Program-made: the position numbers and the translations under genes
In this document: one piece after another, positions 1-13,136 of the stretch
Layout of the letters: each line of letters starts with the position of its first letter
How positions within the stretch are numbered: the first letter of the stretch is position 1
Notes under the pieces: model-generated
Told to the model about the DNA's origin: nothing
Database searches by the model: none
Seen by the model: the letters and a program-made list of their open reading frames with translations, nothing else
DNA from: Pomacea canaliculata
Lineage: Eukaryota > Mollusca > Gastropoda > Architaenioglossa > Ampullariidae
Length of the DNA stretch: 64,000 nucleotides
Direction of reading: 5' to 3'
NCBI RefSeq assembly: GCF_003073045.1
Contig: NC_037592.1
Coordinates: forward strand, 9,700,007 to 9,764,006

Positions 1-1226
1 CGTTATTAGCCGTCGGCGTTATACCTTCCTTTGCGGCTTTTATGTTTGCAATTTTTTTTTATTATTAAGAACCTCTATGCTTTTAAAAACGTCTCTTGTC
101 TCCTGATCAAATCGTCTATAGAGTGGCAACCACAAACATACCTCATATTCTAGCGATTCTTTGATATATATATACTAAAGTAACCTGGTTCTTGCTTGCG
201 CATCTTCTTCTGAGGAACCGTGGTTCCAAATTACAACTTACCAGAACTAATTCGCTTTCCTGGCAGTGAACGGAAGCATCTCTCTTGAGATTAGCCAGTC
301 GACAGTTGGTCTCTGTGATCTCTGATTTACAGCAGAGCCCCTATTTTCCCAGGTGGGGGTGGCTGTAGACATTGATGTCGTAGTGACTAAAACCGCTCTT
401 GACGGCCTCAAGAGACTGTATGTCGTCTCTGTCTTGGCACGATTGTCTAGTTACCTGGAAAAACGTTTGCTGACTGGCTGACCAAGCAGAACGTTTGCAG
501 TTTGGTTAAAATGGCGTCAGGTGGTTGCACGCTCGCTAAAGAACGTAAAGGGGAAAAAATGAAGTTTTCTAGCTTTTCAAACATGGAATATCGCTGACGC
601 ATGCTGGTCCGCAAGACTACACCAATCGCCGCGAGTCTCCGCCATGTCGTTACATGACGTCATCTGCAGGCCTCTATAGATGGTGGGCGCCCACGAAACG
701 CCCACAGTCATTTGTGAAAACCAGAGATGTTCGCACAGTTCGTGTAAACAAACTTGTCACAGTCAAATGGCTTCAGCATCCTAAGCGACTTGTGGGCTTT
801 CATCCTCCAAATTTCAAGAAGAATCCAACATCATTTACCCTAGCCGTTAGTTTAACCGGAAAAAAAGTGTGTTTGTTTATTTTAGAAGGGGAAATTTGAT
901 TTAACCAGAAAATAGAAGTTGATACATACGTATCTAAATATTTATAATAAAAATGGCTATGATTTGGTAAGAGAATCTTTAAAGTTATGTGACAATATTT
1001 AATGTCATTGTAATGTCTTCAACTATCCTGGACTAGAGGGGTGATCGCATTCGACAGACTTGCGCACACGTAGACGCACGCATAGTCATGCAGATCAATC
1101 ATATTCCTCGCTAGCCCAACTATCACTAAACATTTATGCGGAAGAAGTGTGGACTGTATGAACAACAAGATAAGAGCTGCAAACAGTTCTCTTGTCTTGT
1201 TGATAAAAGCAATTATTGGTTTAGTT

Positions 1227-1844
1227 CAGGGGCGGGGAACTTTCTGTCAAGGACCCTTTGAATATTTATAGCATCAATCGCAGGCCGTAGAAAATTCTCA
1301 ACTTTAAAAAAATCATTATTATGTAGATACATCGTTTAGATACAGTGTTCTAATACTTTTGCAACTTGTACAATCCCACCCTGCCTGGCACTGACTCTGA
1401 GTCACCGCAATACGGACCCCAGGTGTCGCGTGCCCCGATATCTGGGATGGAATGACAGTCTTGGCATGGTCTGCGCATGCGCATAAAGACTTAGTTCGTT
1501 ACCGCTCTGATTCATCTACACAATAAAATAAGCTGTAGACGACAATTAGCATGCGTGTGGCAGCTTGTTTTATCTTGCAGACGGAATACTTTTTGAACCT
1601 GTTTCCGTCTCGTCTCATTTAGTCCTCGTCAAAGCTCTTGACTGCTAGCAAAATGTAATCGCCGTACACGTGTAAATTGTCGTCTACAGCTTGCTTTATT
1701 ATGCAGATGAGGTACTATGCAGTATGAGCGATAATGAAATGCCTGTATGTGCATGTGCAGACCATTCCAAGACGGTCAGTCCATTACCATGACATCGGAG
1801 AATCAGACTAAATTATCTCGGGGACCGGCCGTTCCCCATCCCTG
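1227..1844. mobile_element. Non-autonomous hAT-type DNA transposon
   Basis: The left end reads CAGGGGCGGGGAAC and the right end reads GTTCCCCATCCCTG, which is an imperfect terminal inverted repeat beginning with CAGGG. The flanks carry an 8-base target duplication with one mismatch, gtttagtt at 1219-1226 and gtttagtc at 1845-1852. CAG-type ends plus an 8-base duplication are the signature of the hAT superfamily. At 618 bases, with no transposase frame visible, it is a non-autonomous derivative. The single duplication mismatch suggests moderate age. Confidence 0.75.
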
Positions 1845-2019
1845 GTTTAGTCCTTGTGATTTGTCTTCTAAAACTGAACACGTATTGTAACTGATGTCCA
1901 CCGATAGGGGTGGCTGTCCACCAAATTTTCTTCGCCAAAATAAAACCATCGGTGCACCACTATTTGTGAAGCCTTTGGATTAATTCTCCATTAAAGGCTG
2001 TAGAGTCAGATATGCATGG

Positions 2020-2050
2020 TTGCGTGCGTGTGCGTGTGTGTGTGCGCGCA
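2020..2050. repeat. GT/GC microsatellite
   Basis: An alternating purine-pyrimidine run of tgcg and tgtg units of about 30 bases. It is simple sequence and nothing around it suggests a gene. Confidence 0.85.
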
Positions 2051-2410
2051 CTCGGTGGTACCATTGTTTTACCAAAGGAATTAAAAAGGAATGAGCCTTC
2101 GATCTGTGTGCTCGTTTGCCTCATCTGATATTTGTCTTAAGCGCTGAGAGCATGCTCCTTTATGCGCTATGTAAATCACACATTTTTGTTTATTCTTGTT
2201 ACATATCGAATGTTTCCGTTTAACAGCGAGTTCAAACGTAAGCGCAGCACTAAAAACAAATACAGTAACACGACTGCAGACTGCAAAATCGAAACGGGGT
2301 TTTTAGGAGGGAGAGATGATGGGAAAAGGAGTCAATCAGTGGCTAAAGGTATTCGAGAAAGATTTTGATCTTGTGAGTCAGAGTCCTGCCCCAAAGTGGT
2401 CATGGTATGA

Positions 2411-2442
2411 TACTATAGTATAATACTATACTATAATACTAT
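2411..2442. repeat. AT-rich palindromic run
   Basis: Repeated tactata/tataata units form a self-complementary stretch of about 32 bases that could extrude as a hairpin. It looks like simple-sequence expansion rather than a coding or regulatory element. Confidence 0.6.
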
Positions 2443-4577
2443 TTTACTAAACAGCCTAGTGTGGGAGAGACTTCAAGCCAGCAATCTTTCTTATTACAGC
2501 GATTGCGTCTTTGCAGTTAAAAAAAAACCCCTGCTTACCTGCATATAGAATAAAATATGGATGACATAGTTTCATTCACTCTCCCACATTCATGATTAGC
2601 ATGTGTACTGCCTTTGTTCGGTAATCTCTGTTTGTCTGATGGTCCTCCGTCGAAGCTTGGTTAGAACTAGACAACATGTGTTGATTTTTTGAAAAAAACA
2701 AATAAACAATGTTGATTTCAAAAAACCCTACAAAGATGAGCACTTTTCCTAACGTTTGCGGTGTATATTATTTTACTAACCGAAAAGTAGATATTGTATT
2801 GTAGATATTTATAACTTCTAAGCATACTGTTTTACACCGGAAAATAATAAACTATTACAATTAATGGTTAATACAAGGGGTACGAAAAAGTAGTCTGCCC
2901 CGGGGGCCCGTGCTGGCTTTCGGCGGCCCTGGTCATTAGTCACATTTTTGAAAAGCTTGTGAACTAGACCGACAGGTGACAAGGGCTAAGCAAGCACAGA
3001 CGCTTATTAAAACATTAATACACGAAAGACGGAGAGATAGTGGGGATTACAGAGAGAAAGGGAGAAAGTTTCTTGATACCATTGAACATTTGATCAAGTT
3101 TGGCAAAGTTGCGTGTGAAGGTGGCAGGAAACCAATGGGGCTACATCCAAACTTCTCTCAGCACCTCAGTACAATTGCACTTACAAGTAGTGATGTTTCT
3201 ACACTTAACATAGTTAAAAATATTTTTTTAAATCAGCTATTCACGTCTAATGTGTATAGGGATTTTGCATTTGCGGCTGATCCATAGCTGCCTCCGAGAC
3301 AACCTTCTGTAACTATTGTATAGTTACTATAGCTACGGCCAAACAGAAAAGTGTATTATGCTGTGCGCCATTTTGCAAGTGCATAAAAATAACATCAATG
3401 TTTGAATGCCGTTACAAATAAAAACATTTCCATAATATTGTCCTGCTTTTCTTTGCCACTTCACCCAGTCTTTTCAAACACATCATAAATACTTTTCAGG
3501 TTTTAAAAGCTTTCTTCCTCACTGCTCTCGTGTTAAGCTGCTGCCTGCGGGACAGTTAACATGTTGTTAAGATTCTGACATCCAGCGCATTGAAAATCAA
3601 ATTTTAACTGTTGTCACTGGCTGTGTCGCTTTGCGAGATATCCATGACGAAAGGTTATATATGTACTTTACCGCATCATGCAACGTTGGCGAGAAATCAC
3701 GTGACAAGCTTTCGCTTTGTACTCTGTAGTGTAGTCGATCCATACTCGTGATACGTATATTCTAAGAAGGGCACGCGGCGTGCTCTGCCTCTGCCTGTGG
3801 CTGTGTCTACGGAATGTGAACATGTAAACATCATTTTGTAAACTTTGTATCAAACTTTGTGGCTTCTGGATGCGACAGCGGACGGTTACAAATTATTTTA
3901 CAGTTTTCGACGCATGGCGGTGTCAACTTCGACATTTTTAAGATGCCAGGAGGAAAAAACACCATGTAAATTAACAATAAACGGAATTTAAGATTAATGC
4001 CCATGCAAAAATTTTGTTTCTCGATCGAACTGACGTACACTGTATATATGATTTACAAAATTGTCCGCATTTCCAGTCCTTGCACAATCTTGCATTAAGT
4101 GTTGCTTGTTTGTTTGTGTTTAAGCACACGCGTCGTAATGAAACTGCATTTTCACAACCAGGTATGATTCTTCTCGAGACGTATGTAGTCTACCCTACTC
4201 TAGTTTCTCCCCTCGACTCATGTCCCCGGATTGGCCCACAAAATTCTGATCACCTTACATAGCAACGCGTACGTATTATCGCCTTAAGAGTTTAAATATG
4301 GCGTAATGTCATCTTCAACCAGAGCCAGCCAAGTCTACCATTAGTTTCGGATCAGTAGTTTCCACTGTTGAAGAATGTTTTTTTTTTAAAGGGAGGGGGA
4401 GGAAAATGTTTTTGTGCAAAGTAGGAGAATTTTTCAATTGCAAATGTACTTCGTGTCAAATACAAAATTCCTATTTTGACATACCTATTCATTTTACTTG
4501 TCGTCATTTATAGCTAATTTGAAATCGAAAAACAAAGCCGATTCCAATCCAGTTTTAGTTGAAGTGCAAAATTCAAA

Positions 4578-7500
4578 ATGGCGACGCCCAGGGGCAGCTG
4601 CCTTATAGTGGTCAGTTCTGCAGTAGAAGGTATATGAGGTTTCTTGTTCATACTTTCACAGTTGCAGTTTTTTAAAATCAGCTTTATTCCTTTTTCTGTG
4701 ATTGTTTGTGCTTTGTCGATTGGTCATTTTGAGAGAAATTCATTAAGCGGTCAAGAAGCAAAGTGGGCGTCTGCTCGAGTTGTGACTATGAGTCAATGAA
4801 TGAAGATAACTAGTACAGACAATTTATCGAACTAAAATTGTTTACGGTAAACAGTCATACGGGTATAAGACAAATACTGAAAACTCGTTATGTTTAAAAC
4901 CTTAATTTCTTCTTGGTCGATTACATTACGATGCGGAGAGAGAGATCTAAAGAGAAAAAAAAAAAGCCAGCGACCGATAGAAAGAGGGCATCTCTGATAG
5001 CAAGACTTCAGAGCAAGAAATATTACTTTAGAGTTTTCTCTCATCTATTCCACATGCTTTATGAGATAAGTCTATTTAAATATATCGTATTTTTAGTTCA
5101 AGATTCACTTTATTGTGGCCTGGAGTGAGGCTTTAACCCTTTTACTGCCGGCCCTTCTGGCTGCTCTCTGTAGAATTATGGTCACTTTACTCAATTCGCT
5201 GTAACTTCTTAACTGTTTCATCGATTTTGAAATTGCTTTCTGCCTATTATTTTAGCAGTATTGTTTTATTCAGCTTTCGAGGTTATTATTATAATGTAAA
5301 ATAATGTCACAGATTTGTAATACGTACACCAGATCTTTCATAGTACTTTTTAGACAAAACATTAAAAAGTTTAAATTTAATTTGGCAGGAAAGTCACACA
5401 GTGAGTGTAGGAAGTTAGCAGAATTATTAACAAGTAAAAATCAGAAAGAAGTTTTGAAACTGAGCACTTTGTTCAAGAGATACATTTGTTTTAGTGCAGT
5501 GGCTGACCTCACTCGGTATGCAGGCAGCTATCATCAGCAACTTGCAGCTTCTAAACTTTCACTTTTCACACACACAAAACACATACACACATGCTCTTGG
5601 CTGTTAGCATTGACAATAGAAAGAGACAAAAGTAATCCATTTGCATCAGGATACTGTTATTTATGTTTGCATAATTAAAGAGTTATTTATATCCAAGAAA
5701 ATGTACCCTTTTTTTTCTGACCACCCACCTCCAGGTCATTCCATGTAGTGAGAAAAGGTAGTGTTATGTGGGACACTATCACTTTTCACTTTGGTCCCAT
5801 TCCCAGTCCATGCTGGCAAATTCATCCCTACTTTCAGAATCATTTCATAAACTTTGTATCGAATCTGCCACCAGTTAAGCAGATTGTTGCATGTTTCTGC
5901 TCATGTTTCCTTCTGTTGGGAGATACGGGCCACACATGCCTCAAAAAGTATGCAAAACATGTAAGAGTGTCTGCTGCAAAACTCGTGCTTACACACAAAG
6001 GAATCATATGATGAGCCAGTAGCTTTCATTTTATTTTCCCCTTCACACAAGCCATAAGCACATGCTATACAAAGCCAGCGGGCAGGACAAGTCGACTGTG
6101 GTAGTCTGCCAGCAAGTCGATATGTCCGGCACTGAATGGGGAAAGCAACAACTCTTCTTCTGTAGCAATGAAAGAGTTAATGTAGTTATATTTTGAGAAC
6201 TTTCATTTACATTTTATCAACATTTAACATTCAGATGTTAACCACAAGAGATTTGAATTAAAATGCATGCATATTTCCTGACATTTGTCAAATTCTAAAT
6301 TAAAACACTGTAACATTGTTTAATGCCCATAAACTTTAGGGGAAAATAACAAATCAAAAGGATCATGCAGCTGCTAATTTGTATCGCATCCAGTAAGGGT
6401 AAACCTAACTTTTTTCCAGGTGTGTTAGCACAGTCATTTTTTCAAGCATACAGTCTCATCAGTCAAAGTTTTTCTGTTCAACTTGCCTCTCCCAATGTGA
6501 GTATGTAAGTTTATTATAAAAGAAAAACTTGTACCATCTATAAATTACAGACTTTATATATTGATTATAGAAAATGTGCCACGATTTGAAGGACTTCTGC
6601 ATCTTTCATTAGTTTTTGTTTTTTTTTTCTTTTTCTTTAAGAACTTCTCTATGAATGTTTAACTTTCATTTAATGTGCAAGGACATGCAGCGATCTATCA
6701 CTTTCACTGTCTATCATGAGAAAACAATAGTTATTTTTGTCATCACCATCATAAACTCATTCTGTTGTTGTTCCCATTTGCCTATTTTTTGTCACTCTTG
6801 GAGGCCAGTTTTCAAGATAAAACTGGCAGTCATTTACAAAGCATTCATAGGTCTATATGGCTTAGTGTCAGAAGGCATCAGTGATGACCAGACCTCTGTC
6901 CTCAGCTCAGAAAAGCCTACTTTCCTGTAGAATATGCTCCATGGTTTGCTCTGTTTATAAACTCATTCTTACTAATACCTTAAAATGCTCACTGCTACAG
7001 GGTCGACAAGTGGAATATGTACATCAGGATGACAACAATCGACGTTGGTTCAATGAATTCCGCTCCAAAGCAAGCTCAACACCAATCGGGCTGGAAACAG
7101 TTGATGGTCAGTTTGATAGCACCAACTTGAGTATACCTAAAAGAGCAAGTTTTAGACATTGTTTCTCATTCTCTATTTAGCCAGAATACAGTTCAAAAGA
7201 TACTACAGCGTGTATGCTTATGCATTGAAGAAAATATTGGGCAGGGAACAAAGAACAGTATTCATCACATACAATCAGTCAGTCATCCCTTGACTGGCAC
7301 CTGTTGTTTGGGGGGAAGCATATGGATAGTGCCAGCAGCTGACAGGGCCCGCTACTCTTACCTGTTTTGGGCAATAGTAAACAGGACAGCCAGTCCAGTG
7401 TTTGACTTTCGTAAGCCAGTTCTTTCTTTGGCCACCGCAGCATCAGCTACCCTCCAAGGTGCCTTGAAGTATAGTCTTTGACAAGATGTCATGCCAGGTC

Positions 7501-10388
7501 ACGTGGCCAAAGAGACCATCACGTCACTTGACTGTTGAAAGTAGAGGTTTCCTGGTGTCCTACAATTGTGGCAATCTTATTTTGTACAAAGTCATTGGTT
7601 CTATGTTCCCTGTATGAGATCCAAAGCAGCCTCCTTGGGCACTTGTTCTCGAATGCCTGGATTCTTCTTTCCATTTCAGTGAGCAGAGTCCACGTGTCAC
7701 ATCCATAGAACAGGTTCAGCACCACCAGGGATTTGTACAGCTTGTAGTTGGTAGTGAACCTTATCGTATGGCTATGCCAGATTCTATCTGGTCTAGCCAT
7801 TGCCACTGTTGCTATTGCATTCCTGATGCGGATATCTAGCAAGTATTTGAAGCTTTTACCTCTTCGAGCTGTACTCCATTTATATAGATCTCTGCTTTTC
7901 CACTGCCTTTTATCATAACTTTGCTCTTTTCAGTGGTGGTCTCCATTCCATATTTGAACTGTCTGTCAGTCAGTTGGTGAAGTCTTGCAGTTCTTTGTTA
8001 CTATCTGCTAACAGGTCTATGTCATCTTTAAAGCGTAGTTTGCAGATCGGTCTTCAACAGTTGAGATGAAAGTATAATGGTCGTGGAGAGCTTCGAGCAT
8101 GATAGTCTCCAAGAATATATTAATATATAATGTATCTGTGTGAAATAAGAAGAAAAAGAGATCCAACATGGTATTATCCCAGAATAATGTGTTTTTGTTT
8201 GACTTTTTGAGGACCAACTACCAGCAAAGTTTTAAATGTATGCTACACCAAGTGTCCAAGATTAGAGAGAAAAGATTTTTCACAGCCTCGAGTAAGTCAA
8301 ATATATAAAAAGAGAAAAATAAATGACACAGGGAGGCAAATCACCTTCAAATAAAAAAGATATCACAGATTGTAAGTCTCAGTATATAAAAAGAGTAAAA
8401 TAAATGACACAGGGAAGCAAATTACCTTCAAGTATCAGCCTTCAATAAAGAAGATATTACAGACTGTAATTGAAGTTACTTGTGTTTATAAATGTAGTAC
8501 TGTCCATTTAAAACTTCTGCAATTAGAAATGTAAGAACTTGTTCACCATTTCATGAATAGGACAATATTAGATCCGGAATGGTTCGATATTTTTATTTTC
8601 ATTGCAGTTAACCGCTATTCAGCCATGCTAATCCCAGCATGCCCAGGGGCAGTCCATGACCTTGCCAGCAGTAAAGATTTATCTCAAATCATAGGTCACT
8701 TTGTAACAGAGAAAAGTGAGTGTGTTTGTTGTATGCGATCTTTTTTTGTGCAAGTGTATACACAGACACTAGATGCATCCATGGGGATACCTGAAGGTCT
8801 TCATGTCTTTAGACACACGACTGCTATTTGATATGTTTATGGAAATACCTGTTATCTGATGAATTTCTGTAGAAAAATTAATTTCAATCTTGTCAGACAC
8901 ATTGATGTGTTTAAAATTTCTGCTTTGGTGTTGGAGTAGACAGCTTAACTTGAAGCTGAGAACTTGCATACTGCTTTACTTGGAATATATCAGCAAACAT
9001 TTTATTTTGTTTCTTCTTGTAGAACCAATCTGTGCAATAGGAATGGGTGTCGCAGGTCTGGCATGTGCTAGGAAAGAAGATGGAAAGTCCTGGTATCTAG
9101 ATGGCTATTCCATGACAGCTGTGAGATTTTTCTATTTTTTTTTTCTTTTTTTGCATGTTACTGCCAATTTGTTTCTTTTTATTTTGTTAAATGTTTGCAT
9201 TTTTAAAAAAGCGGGATTCTTAAAGAAGTTATTTTTATCTCAAAACTGCAAAGTGTATTTTAGAGAGCTTGCTTTACTACTACTATTATCTTCGCTCAGA
9301 GTACTTGCTGATCTAGGATAAAATCCAAAATGAATTACAATGGACCACATGCATGTAATATTTTTAGTTGCTGTATGTCACATGAGATTTTTTTTGTTGT
9401 TTTCATACTTTAATCTCTCTGCAATTTTTCAGCCCTCTGTATTTGAGTTAGCTAGCCTGCCAGAGTTTCCGACCCTTCCCATTATCCCTGAAGACTTTAT
9501 CAAAGATCATGGAGCGAGATACACAAGTAAGTCCTTAAAGCAAAAGGTATTGCAACTAACAAGTTGGGTCAAAATAATACTTACTGGCATTCTGAAGTCT
9601 TCTCAATATTTTGGATTGCAAAAGAATTGTTTACTTAAAATCATGTCTAAAACACATCAAGGCTACCATGTTTTGTTTTGAGACAAGCATTGTATGTTCA
9701 ATAGTATACTTTCAGTCTCTGCAGATGACAATCTATAAATCAGGATCCCATTATAGGCAATCAACCACAGTGGTAACAGTCTCCTAGTATCATTTCTCAC
9801 TTCTTTTAATCATATGGTGGATTCCATGTCATAAATCAGGGTAAATTTTTAGTCCCCTTCCTGAAAGTCATGGCGGCCATCATATAGTGAGCCTTACTTC
9901 TTCTGCCCTTCCCCCACACACAGTTGTTCACAAATTATATTATTCATTAATGTACTAATCACACCATTATAGTAGCATTTCTGGGTGAGTTTATGTGACC
10001 TCGTCTGCAATAATTTTGCAGCACATGCAGGATGTAGGTGATGATGGCTTGTATTCATTTGCTTCTTGCCCTTTACCCCTAACCACACATGACACAGAGC
10101 AGCAATTAACACCCGGTGGCAACATTGGGATTTCGATATAACGGAATATATTTCATGCAGTAGAAACCTCAGCAATGAGGCACTGCATTAGTACAAGGCT
10201 ATATTTTTACTTTGAGTGATTTTTTCATTTTCTTTAGTGAAACTTACACCAGTGCTTTCCTTGATTTTTCAGGGAGCGAAAACGGTGCAGTTCACGTGGT
10301 GATTGATCGCCACCTGATCACAGGACAGAATGAGGCATCAACCCTAATGGCTACACAAAATCTTATACTCATGTGTTCTCAAAAGTAG
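4578..10388 (+). CDS. GATD1: GATD1, glutamine amidotransferase-like class 1 domain protein 1
   Basis: Complete gene of seven exons: 4578-4629, 6420-6496, 7001-7106, 8608-8715, 9023-9120, 9433-9526 and 10273-10388. Together they encode 216 residues, close to the 220 of human GATD1 (also called PDDC1). Every intron is GT-AG and every phase joins. The protein is a DJ-1/PfpI superfamily member. The nucleophile-elbow region reads [15 protein letters not shown], with the candidate cysteine at about residue 90. The C-terminal half contains [16 protein letters not shown], a GATD1 hallmark. The ATG at 4578 sits in a good context (aaaATGg) and gives the expected N-terminus [15 protein letters not shown]. 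The precise biochemical role of GATD1 is not well established and I assign no reaction. Intron 1 carries a piggyBac-like element and intron 3 a LINE fragment. Confidence 0.95.
5133..6180 (+). mobile_element. piggyBac-like element, internally reduced, in GATD1 intron 1
   Basis: Both boundaries carry the TTAA target used by piggyBac elements, at 5133-5136 and 6177-6180. The left terminus reads TTAACCCTTTTACTGCC and the reverse complement of the right terminus reads TTAACTCTTTCATTGC, which agree at about 13 of 16 positions. The CCC start and the CTTTTACTGCC continuation are typical of the family. The span of 1048 bases is too short for the usual transposase of about 590 residues. The longest frame inside (5304-5678, 124 residues) matches no part of a transposase that I recognise. 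A short Cys-containing frame near 5930-6015 ([13 protein letters not shown]) may be a remnant of the Cys-rich tail, but this is weak. Orientation is a guess based on that frame. Confidence 0.6.
7275..8045 (-). mobile_element. LINE fragment, C-terminal reverse transcriptase, in GATD1 intron 3
   Basis: Read on the minus strand, this encodes the C-terminal third of a non-LTR reverse transcriptase of the kind that is very abundant in invertebrates. Near 8030 the palm motif reads [15 protein letters not shown], where the usual FADD is altered to FKDD. It continues through [20 protein letters not shown] and ends with [20 protein letters not shown] and [10 protein letters not shown] in 7519-7842. 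In-frame stops and frameshifts show that it is dead. It lies wholly within an intron and opposite to the gene. Confidence 0.8.
8300..8469. repeat. Tandem duplication of about 80 bases
   Basis: Two adjacent copies, about 8300-8374 and 8382-8469, share tatataaaaagag, then aataaatgacacaggga and caccttcaa/taccttcaa, and end in an ag-at-at-acaga-tgtaa segment. The second copy has an insertion of about 10 bases. The pair lies in intron 3 of GATD1, beside the LINE fragment. Confidence 0.7.
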
Positions 10389-13136
10389 GTCCTAGATAAT
10401 GAACACTCGGTGTGGATTTCCCTCTTGCCACTTATGAAAAAAGCCCTTCCCCAAGTTGTGAGCATTATGTACATTGTTTAGTGATATTATCCTTGGCTTG
10501 GCAACCTTTCCCATGTCCCCCTGGCCACTGACCTTTGCTGCAAACTCCTGCCACTCATTCAATCCAGCATTGAAGTGGATGAAGACTGAGAAAGGAGAAT
10601 ATTGGTTGACACAACAAATTATAAGAGGTGTGTAGAGGTGTGCGTGTATGTACGCATGTGTGTGCATGACTGGCAGTCAGCATTTTTTTTTATGTGTATG
10701 TGTTGTGTGTACAGGCCGTGTGCATCTTCATCATAAAAGACTTGCTGTTCCATATATATTGAAGGCATTACTGACATAACTAATTAACTTATTATCTGAA
10801 TTGAAAGCAGGCCTGCTTAACGTAATCTGTCAAATATAAAAATGCTTAACGTTTTGTGGCATAACTCCAGTGTAAAAATTCCATTTAAGCACACACATTT
10901 TTCATTTATTACAAGTCAACCGCTTTAACTCTTCCTGTACAGTTCACACCCGCTTATGCAAATGTCTTCATAGCTACTACTCGATTTGTCAGTATTGAAT
11001 TAAAACAATTTATTTTCCAATGTAAAATGTCATTGTTTACTGTTCGACTCATTACTACACCATGTAACTAAGAATTCGGATTATAGCAAGTAATTTTTTT
11101 TTTCCACAGGCAATTTTTACATTTTAAAAAAAAGTCTGTTTCATTACTTTCAAATTTTATTTTGGTTGTAGCATGAAAAGAAAAGGTTGAAACTGGTTTA
11201 ATATCAGTTTTGGTTGCTAAGAAAGGAAATATCTGCATTCATAATTTGTATAAAGGTTTTATTTATGCTATGTAGTATACTAATTTTCTTTAAACCCTAG
11301 CTGTCCTGCCCTTGTTTGTCTTCAGTTTTGTATGTTGTTAGTAATCTTTCAGTTTTGTCTTGCATGTTTTTGATTTTGGTATTTTCAGACAGCAGCAAAG
11401 AACATCTTCTAACAAGTACCACCATCAACACTAACCCAAACTTCAGTGCTGTGAATGTTAGCATCAATCTTCTGTTAATGCATGCAGGTCTTGCACTCGT
11501 TAATCAAAAGTCCTAACACACTTTCCTGTGGTTTGGTCATCGCTTAACTAATCAGTATGGTACTTTTAGTGGTACCACAGCAGAAATATTTCCATGGCCA
11601 GATGAATGGAATGAAAGATCTATTTAACAGGAGATTTACTTGCAGAAGTATTAGTAAGAAAAGACAAACTTTTGGAATACGTTATATACTGGATCAGTGT
11701 GTGATGTTGCCTTTAGCTGAAAGTACAATTATTTTACAGCATTTGATCTTGCATGTGGTGTGCTCAAGAAAGAGAGGTGGGTGGAGGGGGGATTGGTGTT
11801 TTACACTGAGCCAGCAACTAAGGCTATATTGCTAGCCAGCCCTGTAAACAGGTGATGTATGCAGAGAAAGAACAGTATGCCTGTAATTGAGAGCTGAATC
11901 CAGGACAGCCAACCCTCACTGTATTGGTGACAGGCGCTAACTGGACCACCCAAGAAAGAGAGGCAGAAGGAGGGAATGGATAAAGACTGGAGATAGTGTT
12001 CATACCAACATGGAAGTACAAAAATGCACCCCACCTATGAACATCAGATGCAGTTTCTTATGCAGAACAAATACAACTGATGACTTCAACATTCTACTGT
12101 TAATTTGTATTAACAAACACATGGATAGGCAACTTAATGTTTATCTTGTTTATTGCAATCATTTCATTCTCAAATATAAACCAAGGCATTCTTTGATCTG
12201 AGAACTTTTCCCATTGTCTTCGTAATGTTGACAAATTGCATTTATTATATTTTTCGAAATTTGTTGAGAATGGGCAAAAATTGCATTATACAATAAACAA
12301 AAATATAAGAAGTTTTAGAGCATCATAATCTTAAAATATTCGTAAAACAGTATGTTCAATGGACAGAGAAGATAAACATCATCCCTGTTCATGTCTATAG
12401 TCTCTGCTATTCTGGAAATAATTTCTGGGTGCTTCTTACACTCTGTAACAGCTGGACAATCTGTCACCGACATTGGTCTTACAGGTCTCAAAACATAATT
12501 TGAATTGCTATGACAGCTAGCAGCTGACGGTACGAAGAAGGTAACAATTTTAACTCATAACATCCATCCCTGATTCACTCAGATCAGTAAACACTATGTA
12601 CATTTTTGAGTCAAAGTTTTACAGCTTTGTTTTTTATAAATCATTTTATTTTCACTTTCAAAGCCAATATTCTTGTGTGAGCTTGTATAAACATATTAAG
12701 AAGATGCCAGTTACATCAAAATAATTTTTTTCAAAAAGCACACCTTTTCAAATGTTTACATAACAGCAATGGTCATTGCACTCCTCAAGGTTACAATTTA
12801 TCCTTAATCACACTGGAACTAGCAGCCTAGTTAATAGCACAGCCATACCTGGTGAACTTGAGGATAGTCTGTTGGTCTGCTGCACACTCTAATGAAGGAA
12901 CAGCTTATGGAATACTCTAAACAGGTCTTCACAGAGGCAGAGAATGATTGCATTATGACACTGAAATGATGATTTTACAAGTGTGCCACAAAAGCATTTT
13001 TTTTAATGAAATCCAAGCCAGTTAACTCTGAACAGCATGAAGGATATTTCAGCCTATGTATGACTCTTACTAGTCCAAGAGCTCTTGTACTTCAAGTGTT
13101 GAAAGACATTTGCGCTGCATTGTAAGGTGAAAGATG
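10389..13136. other. Convergent intergenic region between GATD1 and SAMM50
   Basis: This holds the 3' untranslated sequence of GATD1 (from the left) and SAMM50 (from the right). No exon is evident. A dispersed repeat fragment lies near 11788-11860. For SAMM50 the plus-strand TTTATT at 12645-12650 is one candidate minus-strand AATAAA signal, about 490 bases after the stop. Others exist farther left and I cannot choose between them. The open frames here look random. Confidence 0.5.
11788..11860. repeat. Dispersed repeat fragment, 'gtgttttacactgagccagc' type
   Basis: The segment gtgttttacactgagccagc, followed by aacta and ggctatattgc, recurs in diverged form at about 48291-48330 inside a BAZ1B intron. 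Two copies in one window suggest a dispersed family. I see no transposon ends, so the class is undetermined. Confidence 0.4.

Larger units (their letters stand above)
1..4577. other. Intergenic region upstream of GATD1
   Basis: No exon of a recognisable protein could be built here on either strand. The stretch holds a hAT-type element (1227-1844), a short GT/GC microsatellite (about 2020-2050), an AT-rich palindromic run (2411-2442) and otherwise unassigned AT-rich DNA. Two small open frames (654-899 and about 2945-3287) show no domain that I recognise and no supporting splice structure. The last few hundred bases before 4578 should hold the GATD1 promoter. I see no clear TATA box there. Confidence 0.6.

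Noticed and set aside
654..899. Open frame of 81 residues near the left edge
   Set aside because: No recognisable domain, no splice context, and composition like its surroundings. It is probably chance.
2945..3287. Open frame with a basic stretch (TLIKTLIHERRRDSGDYREK)
   Set aside because: About 113 codons from the stop upstream, without a clear ATG near the start and without any family that I recognise. It may be a transposon scrap, but there are no flanking ends to support that.
9340..9681. A 113-residue frame containing [20 protein letters not shown]
   Set aside because: Only 9433-9526 is coding, as GATD1 exon 6. The rest of the frame is intron read-through.
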